The notes under the pieces are model-generated. The model did no database searches and was not told the DNA's origin. It saw nothing but the letters and a program-made list of their open reading frames with translations. Shown in pieces: positions 45,304 to 57,700 of a stretch of 64,000 nucleotides of DNA. A program made the translations under genes and the position numbers. The DNA is from Nematostella vectensis (Eukaryota; Cnidaria; Anthozoa; Actiniaria; Edwardsiidae): positions 2,729,501-2,793,500 of the forward strand of contig NC_064036.1 of the NCBI RefSeq assembly GCF_932526225.1. Reading direction: 5' to 3'. The first letter of the stretch is position 1. Each line of letters starts with the position of its first letter.

Positions 45304-48300
45304 TGAAGTGCATGTATAAGTTGGAAATGAGGACGAGGGTAATCCGCGAGGGGCATCGGTGGTACAGGGTCCGGCGAGGCATATACATTCTATTGGTGTT
45401 CTTCAATGGCTTGTTATGGCTTGTAAGCCTATCCTACATCAATTCACTCTCGGATCTCGACAAGAAGTGTATGGATAATCTTATTACAGCCTCTATATTT
45501 AGGTATGTAAACCAAAACTCCCCCATGTAAACTCTCCCAACTTCGAACGCATAGACAATATGACAGTTAGAAGGGTTTTTTGGTCAGTTTCGCGTCCAAG
45601 TGACTAGTGCATAAACGTAAGAATAACGCGTCGACAATACAGATGCGGGACGTTATGAATTGAGCCTAAATGTAGCGTAAAAAATTTGACTAAATTAATA
45701 ATGCGTTACGACCACAGGATCGTACACACCGTTGGAAGGGCTGCTATGCTTGCTTACCGGCTAGAAAGCACCTTGCTTTTCTGGAAATTTTATAGTAACG
45801 ACACCGAGTCTGTTCCACCAAATGATGACGAACACGAAGTCGTCCGACCAAGAATGGTAAGATAAAAAATCTTCTCTAAAATGAGACATTTGATTAGAAC
45901 GCAGAACACTCTACCAGACCAATATACACACTGTGGAAGACAAACACATAACACGCAGCCAAACAACCATGCTCGGACATCCAGCGTACTTTGCGAGCGC
46001 CCGCAAAGTATGCTGGATCTTCGAGAATGCCAAACAACACACGACACACAGCCAGACCGACACACGACACACAACCAGACCAACACACGACACACAGCCA
46101 GACCGACACACGACACAGTAAGACCAACAAACGACACAGCCAGACCAACACACGACACGCAACCAGACCAACAAACGACACAGCTAGACCAACAAACGAC
46201 ACAGCCAGACCAACAAACAACACAGCCAGACCAACACACGACACGCAACCAGACAAATACATGACACAGCCAGACCAACACATGACACACAGCCAGATCG
46301 ACTACGACACGCAGACACACCGACCCACGACACGCAGCCACATCGACCACGACACGCAAACAGACCGACCCACGACACGCAGCCAGACCAACACACGACA
46401 CACAGCCAGACCGACACACGACACGCAGCCAGACCAACAAACGACACAGCCAGACCAACACACGATACGCAACCAGACCAATACACGACACAGCCAGATC
46501 GACCACGACACGCAGACACACCGACCCACGACACGCAGCCAAACCAACACACGACACGCAGCCAGATCGACCACGACACGCGGACAGACCGACCCACGAC
46601 ACGCAGCCAGACCAACACACGACACGCAGCCATACTATCATACCTAATCAGCAAGTCTTCTATTATGATACCTTATTCGTTTTCTTTCAGACGAGCCACT
46701 GCGAGATCGGACGGGGGAGATGGTTTAGTCTTTTTCTCGCAATCTTCTACTGCGCTTTAGCTGTTGCTTCATTCATTTTGTCGAAACACCACAAAATGAA
46801 CGATGGATTGATAGTAGCAACAGTTGCGTGTTTCCTAAACACACTAACCATCGTGGTAGTTTGCATTTGGTGAGTACTTATTTTGCCGGTCCACCCCTGA
46901 ATACGCACCTTGCGCTAGTTTCTCGAAATACGCGAGAAAGTGTGTCCGCAGCGTGTACGCGCACCCGTCCCCCCCCTCCTTGTCGGCCAAAACGTGGGTC
47001 ATTTCTTATTAAGGAATCTTCAAATGCTTTGCTTTTTCCTCATGACACCTTTGACTGTGCAACCCCCCCCCCCCTTGTCGGCCAAAACGTGGGTCATTTC
47101 TTATTAAGGAATCTTCAAATGCTTTGCTTTTTCCTCATGACACCTTTGACTGTGCAACCCCCCCCCCCTCCTCTCAGCCAATCCTGGATCGTCTCTGACA
47201 GCTCTGCAAATTAAAAGCTCAATAGTTTTCTACGTCTCTAGGCGTAAAAAAGCGAGGGCACCTAGCGAGAAAAAAAAAACTTGAACGCCAAAAACGTACT
47301 ATTGTACGCAATTTTAAACATTCCGAATAACTGCGCCCTAAAAAACAAAACATGTGTTAGAATATTTTTTTGGGAAATGCATTTACGAAGCTCTATTGCC
47401 CGGGGGGGGGGGGGATGCTTCCGATAAAAACAGACGGGGGTGATCGTCGGCAAATCTATTTTAACCGAAAGGGACGGTACTTTGGGTGTTGTCAAAGGAA
47501 TTTTTGACCTCACGATATAGCAGAATCAGAAAAACCCTTAAACATCCACTGAAGAAGGACTGAATAAAAGTCCGAAACGTTGGTATATTTTGCGACTCTG
47601 TTTTGGTTCTCCATTTTAATCCTCACACCCCCTAAGGAATAGAATTTGGTCGAATTTTGCCGCCATTTTATGCTCCCACTCAATGCCGAGTCACACAAAG
47701 CATCATTTCCATCAGCTAATTCAAGCGAGTAACCAAGATATTTTCAATCAATTATCGTCAACAGTTTCCTTGCAAATAAACCGTTGTATTTTCAATTATA
47801 AACAACAACAAAGGAGTGGTTGATCGACATTCTTTAAGAGATAGCAGAATCGGAAAAATCCTTCAACACCCCCTAAGGGATAGCAGTTGGTCAAAATGTT
47901 ATACCCTAAAAGACAGAACGATCACCCCCGTCCACTTTTCTTGGGAGTCTTCCTAAGTTTAATTTACTCAAACCCTTATTCCAACGTATAACAGCTCCGT
48001 TGTACATTTGTATATTACAATTAACAATTCTTATTATTGCCTAGTACTGGGGCCAGGTGCCCCCTCCCCATTAAATGAAGCCATATACTTTTTGTCATCC
48101 AAGTAGTTTTTATTCATCGTTAAGACGATGAAAAATTAAGTCACACAGCTATAAACACTGTTTTTTCCAGGCTACAATGCTCTGGATCACTGAAGGTCGT
48201 ACCGGAGACAGACGAGAAGGGGTTCTTCTCAAACATTTCCGTGTACGTGTCTGGAAATCAGTTCGAGCATGTGAAGCTGGCTTTGTTTTACTCAGTGATT

Positions 48301-49638
48301 GGCGTCACTTTCCATTCCGTCTACGCTCTGCACATCATCATCAAACCGGATCCAGTGGGTGGCAAATGGAGATGGCAAAGGGAAATGTCCAAGGCTTTGG
48401 CCTGTGTGTTCCTGTCGATGTTTGTATATTGGATGAGCCACAGAAACAGAAAACTAAGGTACTTATCTCAGAGTTCAAACCTGTTTCCTCATAAGGCAGA
48501 AAAGTATGTGCAATAATAATAAACTGCGGCGCAATAAGCGCCATATTCTTTTTACAGTGGCTAACAAAGGGATTTTTTATCCAGCATTAATTTTGGCGGG
48601 AGTCTTCTGCTAAAAAAGGCACGTGATTTCTAAGTTCAAAAGTCGCATGCAAAGCATGTCGGAAACTAACAACTTTCTTTTGAGGGAGGTGGGAAAATTG
48701 TTTATTTCCCTTTTAATGGGAGCACCCGCCCCAGGGGCGGCAATATTGGACATGTGTTAGGTTTTGGTTTAAGGCTTTAATTTCTGGTAAGCTTTGTAGA
48801 CTTGCTATGTTTAATTTACACTTATTTCAAGGAAGATTGACAGCGTAAACGGCGAAGGGCGTTTGCCAAATGGAAGATCAACGAACGAATGGTGCCTATG
48901 AGTTGTAATTATTTGTAAATATGAAAGTGGTAAATTAACTCAAGCGATGTCAGAACCATATATATTAATCACATTTAATGGATAGTCGTATGTTTTATTT
49001 ATATTTTTCTAAATGTCGACCAAATATTTTTGGATCCACGGGTCCTTTCGGTCGTAGAATTGCCGTTGGTCAATAACCATTTGCCGTTTGCACTGACGTT
49101 TTTTTTGAAGTAAGTGTCAAAGATGTAACACCCTCTTGGAGTATGCAAAAAAAAGACACAGCCGCTAAAGCTTTCTTTTCTTGCTCTCTACAGACAATGG
49201 CGACCCTTGCACATTATGGTGGGAATGACGGCAACCATGCTGTTTTTGGACTTGGCGGAAGAATGTGCCAGTTACGGGGATGACGAGTACGAATGGGTCA
49301 TTTACGTGTTTCCTCTCGCAATCGACTTCAAGATGTATGTCTTGATCCACACGTGGAGCAATTTGACGTCAGCCAAAACCGACTACTTAATCGAACAAGA
49401 TAGATACTATAGGCAGCTAGCAAGACAAGTTGACTTAAGTGCAGTAGAGCCGTTGAGATCTCAACAAGGGGGTTACGAAGAGCTCAGTGGGCGACACGAA
49501 GAAGACTTATCTCAAGTAGAGACTAGGGACGGTGGAGAACCCCGACGAGAGAGCTACGAAACGTTCAATGAACGAGAGCAGGTAAAAGAGCAACAGGGGA
49601 GAAATAGTAGGGAGCATCGCCGAGAAAGTACGGCTTAG
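45304..49638 (+). CDS. Multi-pass membrane protein of unknown family, 5 exons
   Basis: Exons: 45304 (or start ATG 45312)-45502, 45718-45856, 46691-46869, 48171-48458, 49194-49638, all in matching phase; 413 aa from 45312. About seven hydrophobic segments are visible, among them GIYILLVFFNGLLWLVSL, LFLAIFYCALAVASFIL, VACFLNTLTIVVVCIW, LALFYSVIGVTFHSVYAL, ALACVFLSMFVYW and WVIYVFPLAIDF. A charged cytoplasmic tail of about 100 residues, rich in Glu, Arg and Gln, ends RRESTA. N-glycosylation signals lie between segments. I do not recognise the family. If the phase-1 acceptor at 45304 (cttttacgaag|TG) is used, the exon joins in frame to the one ending at 40826, giving one protein of about 556 aa; otherwise translation starts at 45312 or 45327. 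Introns hold minisatellites and MITEs. Confidence 0.8.
45860..46640. repeat. About 22-bp CA/GAC-rich minisatellite in a membrane-protein intron
   Basis: About 25-30 units of cacacgacacacagccagac plus caa/cga variants, mainly at 46032-46635. The hairpin 45980-46016 (same family as 7148-7205) lies at its left edge. Long frames run through it on both strands (Thr/Arg/Asp-rich on plus, Val/Cys/Trp-rich on minus). These are repeat artefacts. Confidence 0.9.
46965..47170. repeat. Direct duplication of about 92 bp bounded by poly-C
   Basis: The block from ttgtcggccaaaacgtgggt to acctttgactgtgcaa occurs twice, at about 46979-47064 and 47074-47157. Each copy is preceded by a run of 7-12 C, and a third C run follows. 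The copies are essentially identical, so this is recent, and recombination or slippage between C runs is a likely cause. Confidence 0.9.
47403..47960. mobile_element. MITE copy B of the gacgggggtgat family
   Basis: The left end, ccgataaaaacagacggggg, and right end, atcacccccgtccacttttc, match copy A at 23393-23855. So does the interior with ggactgaataaaagtcc and cgaaacgttggtatattttg. It carries an internal segment (about 47660-47840) absent from copy A. A G run adjoins the left end (47402-47414). Confidence 0.75.
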
Positions 49639-50439
49639 AACATGGGGAGTGGTTGGAAATGGCAAGGAATATCGCCGAGAGAGTATTTTTAAATTTAAGA
49701 GGCAGAGTTAGAAAAAAAGGTTAGAGAACAGTATTATAACAGTAAAATCGTCGATTCCTTTTACTGAAATGCTACTGTCTTTTTTAATACGTAATCAATT
49801 TGATAGTACATAGAACTCACATAAAAAAGGACTAATACGGACCTACGTTTTTAGTCCTTTATAAACGAAATCCCTAATAGAGTTGCGTACCATGAAATAA
49901 AATCTAAATAGCTACTTGTTCTAGCAAGACATTGTTCCCTTTCGTAAAACCAATCCTTAGAATCATATCGAACTTAGAAGCATCACTATTGTTTCCTTGG
50001 TAAAACTAATCCTTAGAAGCTAGAACAAACGTTTTTTTATACTTTGGGTATGTGTATTATAGAATGCGTTTCTTATTATTGTCATCTTTTCCCCTAAGGT
50101 ATTGCCCCTTGTGTAAAACAGATGCATCAGAGGTATGTTATAAAGAAAAGATGATTTCAGCTTTATCATAATTGGAAAACGCTTACCTCAAAACACACTT
50201 ATGTTAAGGTCTCGATAAAGGTAAACGACATGTCCGTGAAAAAAATATTGTCGCGCCGCAATTTTTACTACATGTACAAACTATATATCAAATAAAATAT
50301 TGAATTATCTCCTGCGAGTTTTATTTTTGCAATAGCTACTGTAATTCCGTGTCCTCATTTCTGGCAAAATTTGGACACGAAAAGTGCTATAAAAGCAATC
50401 TCTAGTCGAAAATTCTATGGAAGAATTGTAGGACTGGGA
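49639..50439. other. 3' UTR of the membrane-protein gene and spacer
   Basis: AATAAA at about 49897 and 50294 could end the plus-strand transcript. No other gene is seen. Confidence 0.4.
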
Positions 50440-50480
50440 CTAGCGCATGCGCGTCGGTTCCAAGATGGCGGAATAAGTTC
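50440..50480 (+). promoter_or_regulatory. NRF-1-like plus YY1-like motif pair
   Basis: gcgcatgcgc (50444-50453) is the NRF-1 palindrome, and ccaagatggcgga (50460-50472) fits the YY1 site seen at housekeeping start sites. The pair lies between two convergent gene ends, where no promoter is expected. I see no gene that clearly begins here; the ATG inside the YY1 site is followed by a stop two codons later. Confidence 0.35.
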
Positions 50481-50654
50481 AGAACTGAAAACCCGTTGTT
50501 GTTTTAGCAACTGTTACATACTTTATTGTATAGCGTTATAACTGTTACAGAATATGCGTAGTCTCCAGCCCTATTTAGGTTTTATTTCATAGACATCTAT
50601 GCGAATGAATAGTCCAGTTTCGAATTCCACTGTGCCTGCTGGTCATAGGCACTG

Positions 50655-50819
50655 AGGACGCATAAATACAGTGCAAGCCTCGGTTTCAATCGAATCGATG
50701 GCAAATACCAGCGAGACCATGAAGTATTCACAGGTTTTTGCATTGTTTTATTCCAAGTTCCAGAGGATTCTCGCTGGTATGTGCATGAAGTCGAGGCTTA
50801 CACTGTATTTATGCGTCCT
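50655..50819. mobile_element. MITE with about 27-bp inverted ends
   Basis: The left end is aggacgcataaatacagtg followed by aagcctcg; the right end is its complement. A second inner pair, taccagcgaga / tctcgctggta, is also inverted. No coding capacity. Confidence 0.8.
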
Positions 50820-50889
50820 TAGTCTGTAAGTCCAGCGGTCATAGTGGAACTAGAAATAGGGCTATTCAGGGAAACAGATCCGCTTTTGC

Positions 50890-51700
50890 GAGTATTCCTG
50901 CTGTTCCTTTAGGCAGATCTTCATGGCGTTATGCCAGAGTCTTATAAATGCCTGGTAAAGGTAGACTATTGGTGCCATCAGCCAGATTTCAACATCGCGT
51001 TGTCCTTGAGTCATAAATGCCTGGTAATGGTACAATGTTGGTTCCTTTAGGCAGATCTCATTGTGGCGCTATGCTCAAATCTTATGGCTGACTGGTAATG
51101 GTACAATGGCGGTACTATCACACAGATTTCATTATGGCGCTATGCTCAAATCTTATGGCTGATTGGTAATGGTACACTATCGGATGGCGCAGTCCTTGAG
51201 TCTTAAAAATGCCAGGTAATGGTTCAATGTTGGTTTCTTTAGGCAGATCTTATCGGGGCGCTATGCTCAAATCTTATGGCTGATTGGTAATGGTACAATG
51301 TCGGTACCATCATGCAGATTCATCATCGCGCTGTCCTTGAGTCTTATCAATTCCTGGTAATGGTACAATGTTGGTTCCTTTAGGCAGATCACATCGTGGC
51401 GCTGTGCTTAAATCTTATGGCTGATTGGTATAGGTATGCAATCGGTACTTTCACGCAGATTTCATTATGGCGGTGTGCTCAAATCTTATGGCTGATTGGT
51501 AATGGTACGCTATCGGTACTATCACGCAGATTTCATTATGGCGCTGTGCTCAAACCTTATGGCTGAATGGAAATGGTACACTTTTGGTACTATCACGCAG
51601 ATTTCATCATGGCGCTGTGCTCAAATCTTATGGCTGACTGGCAATGGTACACTTTTGGTCTATCACGCAGATTTCATCATGGCGCTGTGCTGTAATCTTA
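50890..51700 (-). repeat. About 71-bp array of the ATAD1 stop-codon end (about 12 copies)
   Basis: Read on the minus strand, the last coding bases of ATAD1 (GCACAGCGCCATGATGAAAT and CTGCGTGATAG) are followed by about 11 further copies in the 3' UTR. Each has agcgcca..atgaaatctg and then gtaccattaccaatcagcc. On the plus strand the motif gcagatttcattatggcgct recurs at about 71-bp steps from 50922 to 51668. Copies near the gene are almost perfect; those further away split into two alternating subtypes (aggcagatc and cacgcagattt), so a higher-order unit has formed. Confidence 0.93.
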
Positions 51701-54700
51701 GAGTTGCTTGGTTTAAATCCTCCATGGTGATGGCCCTCAGAGAAGAGTGATCGATCACTTCGTCCTCTTGAGATTCAGTGACGTCACGCCTGACACAAAA
51801 GATATTATTGAGTTACCCAGTACATAAATTTTTGGTATTCAGAATCGTGCAAAAATCCAAGTAGTTGTGTTCTTGAACCAGAGCAGAGTGGGTTTTATTA
51901 ACCCGTGAAACCAGTTTGGCATATTTCACTTTACTAAGCTTAAATCCCCTTGTTCGCTTCTGTACTTCCGTGTCCATTTGACAATCAGACGAGTAATAAT
52001 GAGTTATAATAAAATAAACTCTACTGAATATATTGTAACACAATTTGTAGTCTACTCTTTTTAAGACTTCTTCAGGGCGGACATGCTCTTTAGCAGACTG
52101 TTGCAAGATATTTGACGAATGTAGTGTTTTTGAGTAAGTACGCAGCTGCTTTGTCTCCTTTTATCTTTGTTCTACAAAGGAGTTCTTTTGCCTCTATTCT
52201 TCTCGTTCTTTGTGTCGAGGTGCGGATATTGTTCATTTGCCCAATCAAATAGCAGCTTGTAAGAGCTGCGTACTGACCCGTGTTTTTAGTTTAATTTAGT
52301 GCTGTATATTTTTCAGTGAACAGGACGCTAATTGGGACCTCAAGTCCGTAAGCCAACCCTCATCACTAAATAGTTTAAACATTTACTTAACGTTTTATTT
52401 ATATAACACGATGAATGTTTCTAAACAAAAAATGGATAAATACAGTAAGCAATATTTTACACGCATTTCTACATTAAATAGCTGGCGTGGAGCGCAAAAA
52501 ATTACAACAAACTGACAAAAATATTAACGCTTTAGAACTGCGCGCTATTACCAAAATAGAATTAACAGATCTCTTATATTTAGGGAACATTTTGTAAATA
52601 TCGACTAACAAAAAAGCATATATGTGTCACACACACCACCCAGAGTAACCCAGAATGGATATATGCATGTGATGATGACATGGGAGCAAATGTTACATGA
52701 CTCTAACAAGTGTCCATCCATCTAATCCGCAGAGTACGGTGAGTGTTAATGGCTGGCATTTTGCTCCGGGACAGCAGTTCTGTATGATGTTGTAGGGCAC
52801 TAATTACTCACGATTCCTGGCGTTCTTTTAAATAGTCTCTTACACAGTTCATGGCAGCTGTACGACCTAAAAGAACAATTTAAAAACAGCATTTAAAGAG
52901 GCCAATTTACCCTTCCAAAATGCTGGGGAAATTCCGGGCGTTTGAAAACCCCCCCCCCCCCCCCGGAGTTTCCAATCCCCTCCCTGGAAAGGGGGGGGGT
53001 ATGAATATTTTGTGGAACTACACAATCTTTACAGTGAGTGTGATGCATGCTCCCGTGGCCGCCTTGACCGCCAAACGAAGGAAGCCAATGGGGATGCGAG
53101 AAACGTGCTATCTCGTACGCCGCACGCTACCGTGGCCACCTTGACAGCTTAGCAAAGTAAGCTTATGGGGATGCGAGAAACGTGCAATCTGGTACGCCGC
53201 ACGCTATCGTGGCCACCTTGACAGCTTAGCAAAGTAAGCTTATGGGGATGCGAGAAACGTGCTATCTGGTACGCCGCACGCTATCGTGGCCACCTTGACA
53301 GCTTAGCAAAGTAAGCTTATGGGGATGCGAGAAACGTGCTATCTGGTACGCCGCACGCTATCGTGGCCACCTTGACAGCTTAGCAAAGTAAGTTTATGGG
53401 GATGCGAGAAACATGCTATCTGGTACGCCGCACGCTATCGTGGCCACCTTGACAGTTAGCAAAGTAAGCTTATGGGGATGCGAGAAACGTGCTATCTGGT
53501 ACGCCGCACGCTATCGTGGCCACCTTGACAGCTTAGCAAAGTCAGCTTATGGGGATGCGAGAAACGTGCTATCTGGTACGCCGCACGCTATCGTGGCCAC
53601 CTTGATAGCTTAGCAAAATAAGCTTATGGGGATGCGAGAAACGTGCTATCTGGTACGCCGCACGCTACCGTGGCCACTTTGACAGTTAGCAAAGTAAGCT
53701 TATGGGGATGCGAGAAACGTGCTATCTGGTACGCCGCACGCTATCGTGGCCACCTTGATAGCTTAGCAAAATAAGCTTATGGGGATGCAAGAAACGTGCT
53801 ATCTGGTACGCCGCACGCTACCGTGGCCACTTTGACAGTTAGCAAAGTAAGCTTATGGGGATGCGAGAAACGTGCTTTCTGGTACGCCGCACGCTACCGT
53901 GGCCACCTTGACAGCTTAGCAAAGTAAGCTTATGGGGATGCGAGAAAGGTGCAATCTGGTACACCGCACGCTATCGTGGCCACCTTGACAGCTTAGCAAA
54001 GTAAGCTTATGGGGATGCGAGAAACGTGCTATTTGGTAGGCCGCACGCTACCGTGGCCACCTTGACAGTTAGCAAAGTAAGCTTATGGGGATGCGAGAAA
54101 CGTGCTATCTGGTACGCCGCACGCTATCGTGGCCACCTTGACAGCTTAGCAAAGTAAGCTTATGGGGATGCGAGAAACGTGCTATCTGGTACGCCGCAAG
54201 CTATCGTGGCCACCTTGACAGCTTAACAAAGTAAGCTTATGGGGATGAAAAAAAACGTGCTATCTGGTACGCCGCAAGCTATCGTGGCCACCTTGACAGC
54301 TTAGCAAAGTAAGCTTATGGGGATGCGAGAAACGTGTTATCTGGTACGCCGCACGTTATCGTGGCCACCTTGACAGCTTAGCAAAGTAAGCTTATGGGGA
54401 TGCGAGAAACGTGCTATCTGGTACGCCGCACGCTATCGTGGCCACCTTGACAGCTTAGCAAAGTAAGCTTATGGGGATGCGAGAAACGTGCTATCTGGTA
54501 CGCCGCAAGCTATCGTGGCCACCTTGACAGCTTAGCAAAGTAAGCTTATGGGGATGCGAGAAACGTACTATTTGACTGACTTCACTAGCCAACCAGCGAG
54601 CCAAACAGAATGCTACAGTGCTTATCATAGGATTTCGGAATTCTCCTATTTATCGTATGTGTCAATCAAAAGTGTAATTCTCGCATGCTGATTGGCTAGC

Positions 54701-57700
54701 TTTCTTTGAACTTTGTATTGGTGGCCACGGTAGCGCGCGTCGCACTATAGAGAAATGAGAGGGGATGTGTTCATGCCCTACACCCAGACCTAGCTATGCG
54801 CCTGAATTTTTGTAACTTTTCAAGACCGTTTACCATTACGTTTCTGAATGAAGAATACGTTTCTGCTGATGTCAAACATGGCTGCTTAACCAATGCATCA
54901 AAACGTACATAACGTATCTGATTGAGATCAAACTACTATTATGCAGTACTTACACATTTCTCTCAAGTCGCTGCCTGAAAACCCACAAGTGATAGCTGCC
55001 AACTCGTCTAGATTCAGGAACACCTCACCATCAACCTGTACGGACAAAAAAACACAAGCCTGTGAATACAGTAATAGTGCCTCGTCAGGAACACCTCACC
55101 ATCAACCTGTACGGACAAAAAAACACAAGCCTGTGAATACAGTAATAGCGCCTCGTCAGGAACACCTCACCATCAACCTGTACGGACAAACAAACACAAG
55201 CCTGTGAATACAGTAATAGCGCCTCGTCACTCTGACCTTGACTCCCTGGGTACCAGGAATACACTAATAGTTACCCAGGGTACTCGAGGAGTTACCCAGG
55301 GTACTCGAGGAGTTACCCAGGGTACTCGAGGAGTCACCCAGGGTACTCGAGGAGTCACCCAGGGTACTCGAGGAGTCACCCAGGGTACTCGAGGAGTCAC
55401 CCAGGGTACTAGAGGAGTTACCCAGGGTACTAGAGGAGTCACCCAGGGTACTAGAGGAGTCACCCAGGGTACTAGAGGAGTCACCCAGGGTACTAGAGGA
55501 GTTATCCAGGGTATTAGAGGAGTAACCCAGGGTACTAGAGGAGTAACCCAGGGTACTAGAGGAGTTACCCAGGGTACTAGAGGAGTTACCCAGGGTACTA
55601 GAGGAGTCACCCAGGGTACTAGAGGAGTTATCCAGGGTACTAGAGGAGTTATCCAGGGTACTAGAGGAGTTATCCAGGGTACTAGAGGAGTTATCCAGGG
55701 TACTAGAGGAGTTATCCAGGGTACTAGAGGAGTTATCCAGGGTACTAGAGGAGTCACCCAGGGTACTAGAGGAGTTATCCAGGGTACTAGAGGAGTTATC
55801 CAGGGTACTAGAGGAGTTATCCAGGGTACTAGAGGAGTCACCCAGGGTACTAGAGGAGTTACTCAGGGTACTAGAGGAGTCACCCAGGGTACTAGAGGAG
55901 TCACCCAGGGTACTAGAGGAGTCACCCAGGGTACTAGAGGAGTTACCCAGGGTACTAGAGGAGTTACCCAGGGTAATAGAGGAGTCACCCAGGGTACTAG
56001 AGGAGTCACCCAGGGTACTAGAGGAGTCAACCAGGGTACTAGAGGAGTCAACCAGGGTACTAGAGGAGTTACCCAGGGTACTAGAGGAGTCACCCAGGGT
56101 ACTAGAGGAGTAACCCAGGGTACTAGAGGAGTTACCCAGGGTACTAGAGGAGTTACCCAGGGTACTAGAGGAGTCACCCAGGGTACTAGAGGAGTTACCC
56201 AGGGTAATAGAGGAGTCACCCAGGGTAATAGAGGAGTCACCCAGGGTACTAGACGAGTCACCCAGGGTACTAGACGAGTCACCCAGGGTACTAGAGGAGT
56301 CACCCAGGGTACTAGAGGAGTCACCCAGGGTACTAGAGGAGTCAACCAGGGTACTAGAGGAGTCAACCAGGGTACTAGAGGAGTTACCCAGGGTACTATA
56401 GGAGTCACCCAGGGTACTAGAGGAGTTATCCAGGGTATTAGAGGAGTAACCCAGGGTACTAGAGGAGTTATCCAGGGTACTAGAGGAGTTACCCAGGGTA
56501 CTAGAGGAGTTATCCAGGGTACTAGAGGAGTCACCCAGGGTACTAGAGGAGTCAACCAGGGTACTAGAGGAGTCAACCAGGGTACTAGAGGAGTTACCCA
56601 GGGTACTAGAGGAGTCACCCAGGGTACTAGAGGAGTCACCCAGGGTACTAGAGGAGTCACCCAGGGTACTAGAGGAGTTACCCAGGGTAATAGAGGAGTC
56701 ACCCAGGGTAATAGAGGAGTCACCCAGGGTACTAGACGAGTCACCCAGGGTACTAGACGAGTCACCCAGGGTACTAGACGAGTCACCCAGGGTACTAGAG
56801 GAGTCACCAAGGGTACTAGAGGAGTCAACCAGGGTACTAGAGGAGTCAACCAGGGTACTAAAGGAGTCAACCAGGGTACTAGAGGAGTTACCCAGGGTAC
56901 TATAGGAGTCACCCAGGGTACTAGAGGAGTTATCCAGGGTATTAGAGGAGTAACCCAGGGTACTAGAGGAGTTATCCAGGGTACTAGAGGAGTTACCCAG
57001 GGTACTAGAGGAGTTATCCAGGGTATTAGAGGAGTAACCCAGGGTACTAGAGGAGTTATCCAGGGTACTAGAGGAGTTACCCAGGGTACTAGAGGAGTTA
57101 CCCAGGGTAATAGAGGAGTCACCCAGGGTACTAGAGGAGTCACCCAGGGTAATAGAGGAGTCACCCAGGGTACTAGAGGAGTTATCCAGGGTACTAGAGG
57201 AGTTACCCAGGGTACTAGAGGAGTTATCCAGGGTATTAGAGGAGTAACCCAGGGTACTAGAGGAGTTATCCAGGGTACTAGAGGAGTTACCCAGGGTACT
57301 AGAGGAGTTACCCAGGGTAATAGAGGAGTCACCCAGGGTACTAGAGGAGTCAACCAGGGTACTAGAGGAGTCAACCAGGGTACTAGAGGAGTTGCCCAGG
57401 GTACTAGAGGAGTCACCCAGGGTACTAGAGGAGTCACCCAGGGTACTAGAGGAGTCACCCAGGGTACTAGAGGAGTCACCCAGGGTACTAGAGGAGTCAC
57501 CCAGGGTAATAGAGGAGTTATCCAGGGTATTAGAGGAGTAACCCAGGGTACTAGAGGAGTTACCCAGGGTACTAGAGGAGTAACCCAGGGTACTAGAGGA
57601 GTTACCCAGGGTACTAGAGGAGTAACCCAGGGTACTAGAGGAGTCACCCAGGGTACTAGAGGAGTCACCCAGGGTACTAGAGAAGTAACCCAGGGTACTA

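Noticed and set aside
45790-46654. Long Val/Cys/Trp-rich and Thr/Arg/Asp-rich frames
   Set aside because: These are readings of the 22-bp minisatellite in a membrane-protein intron.
53040-54570. Regular direct repeats that could suggest a CRISPR array
   Set aside because: The units are contiguous without unique spacers, the genome is eukaryotic and no cas genes are present.
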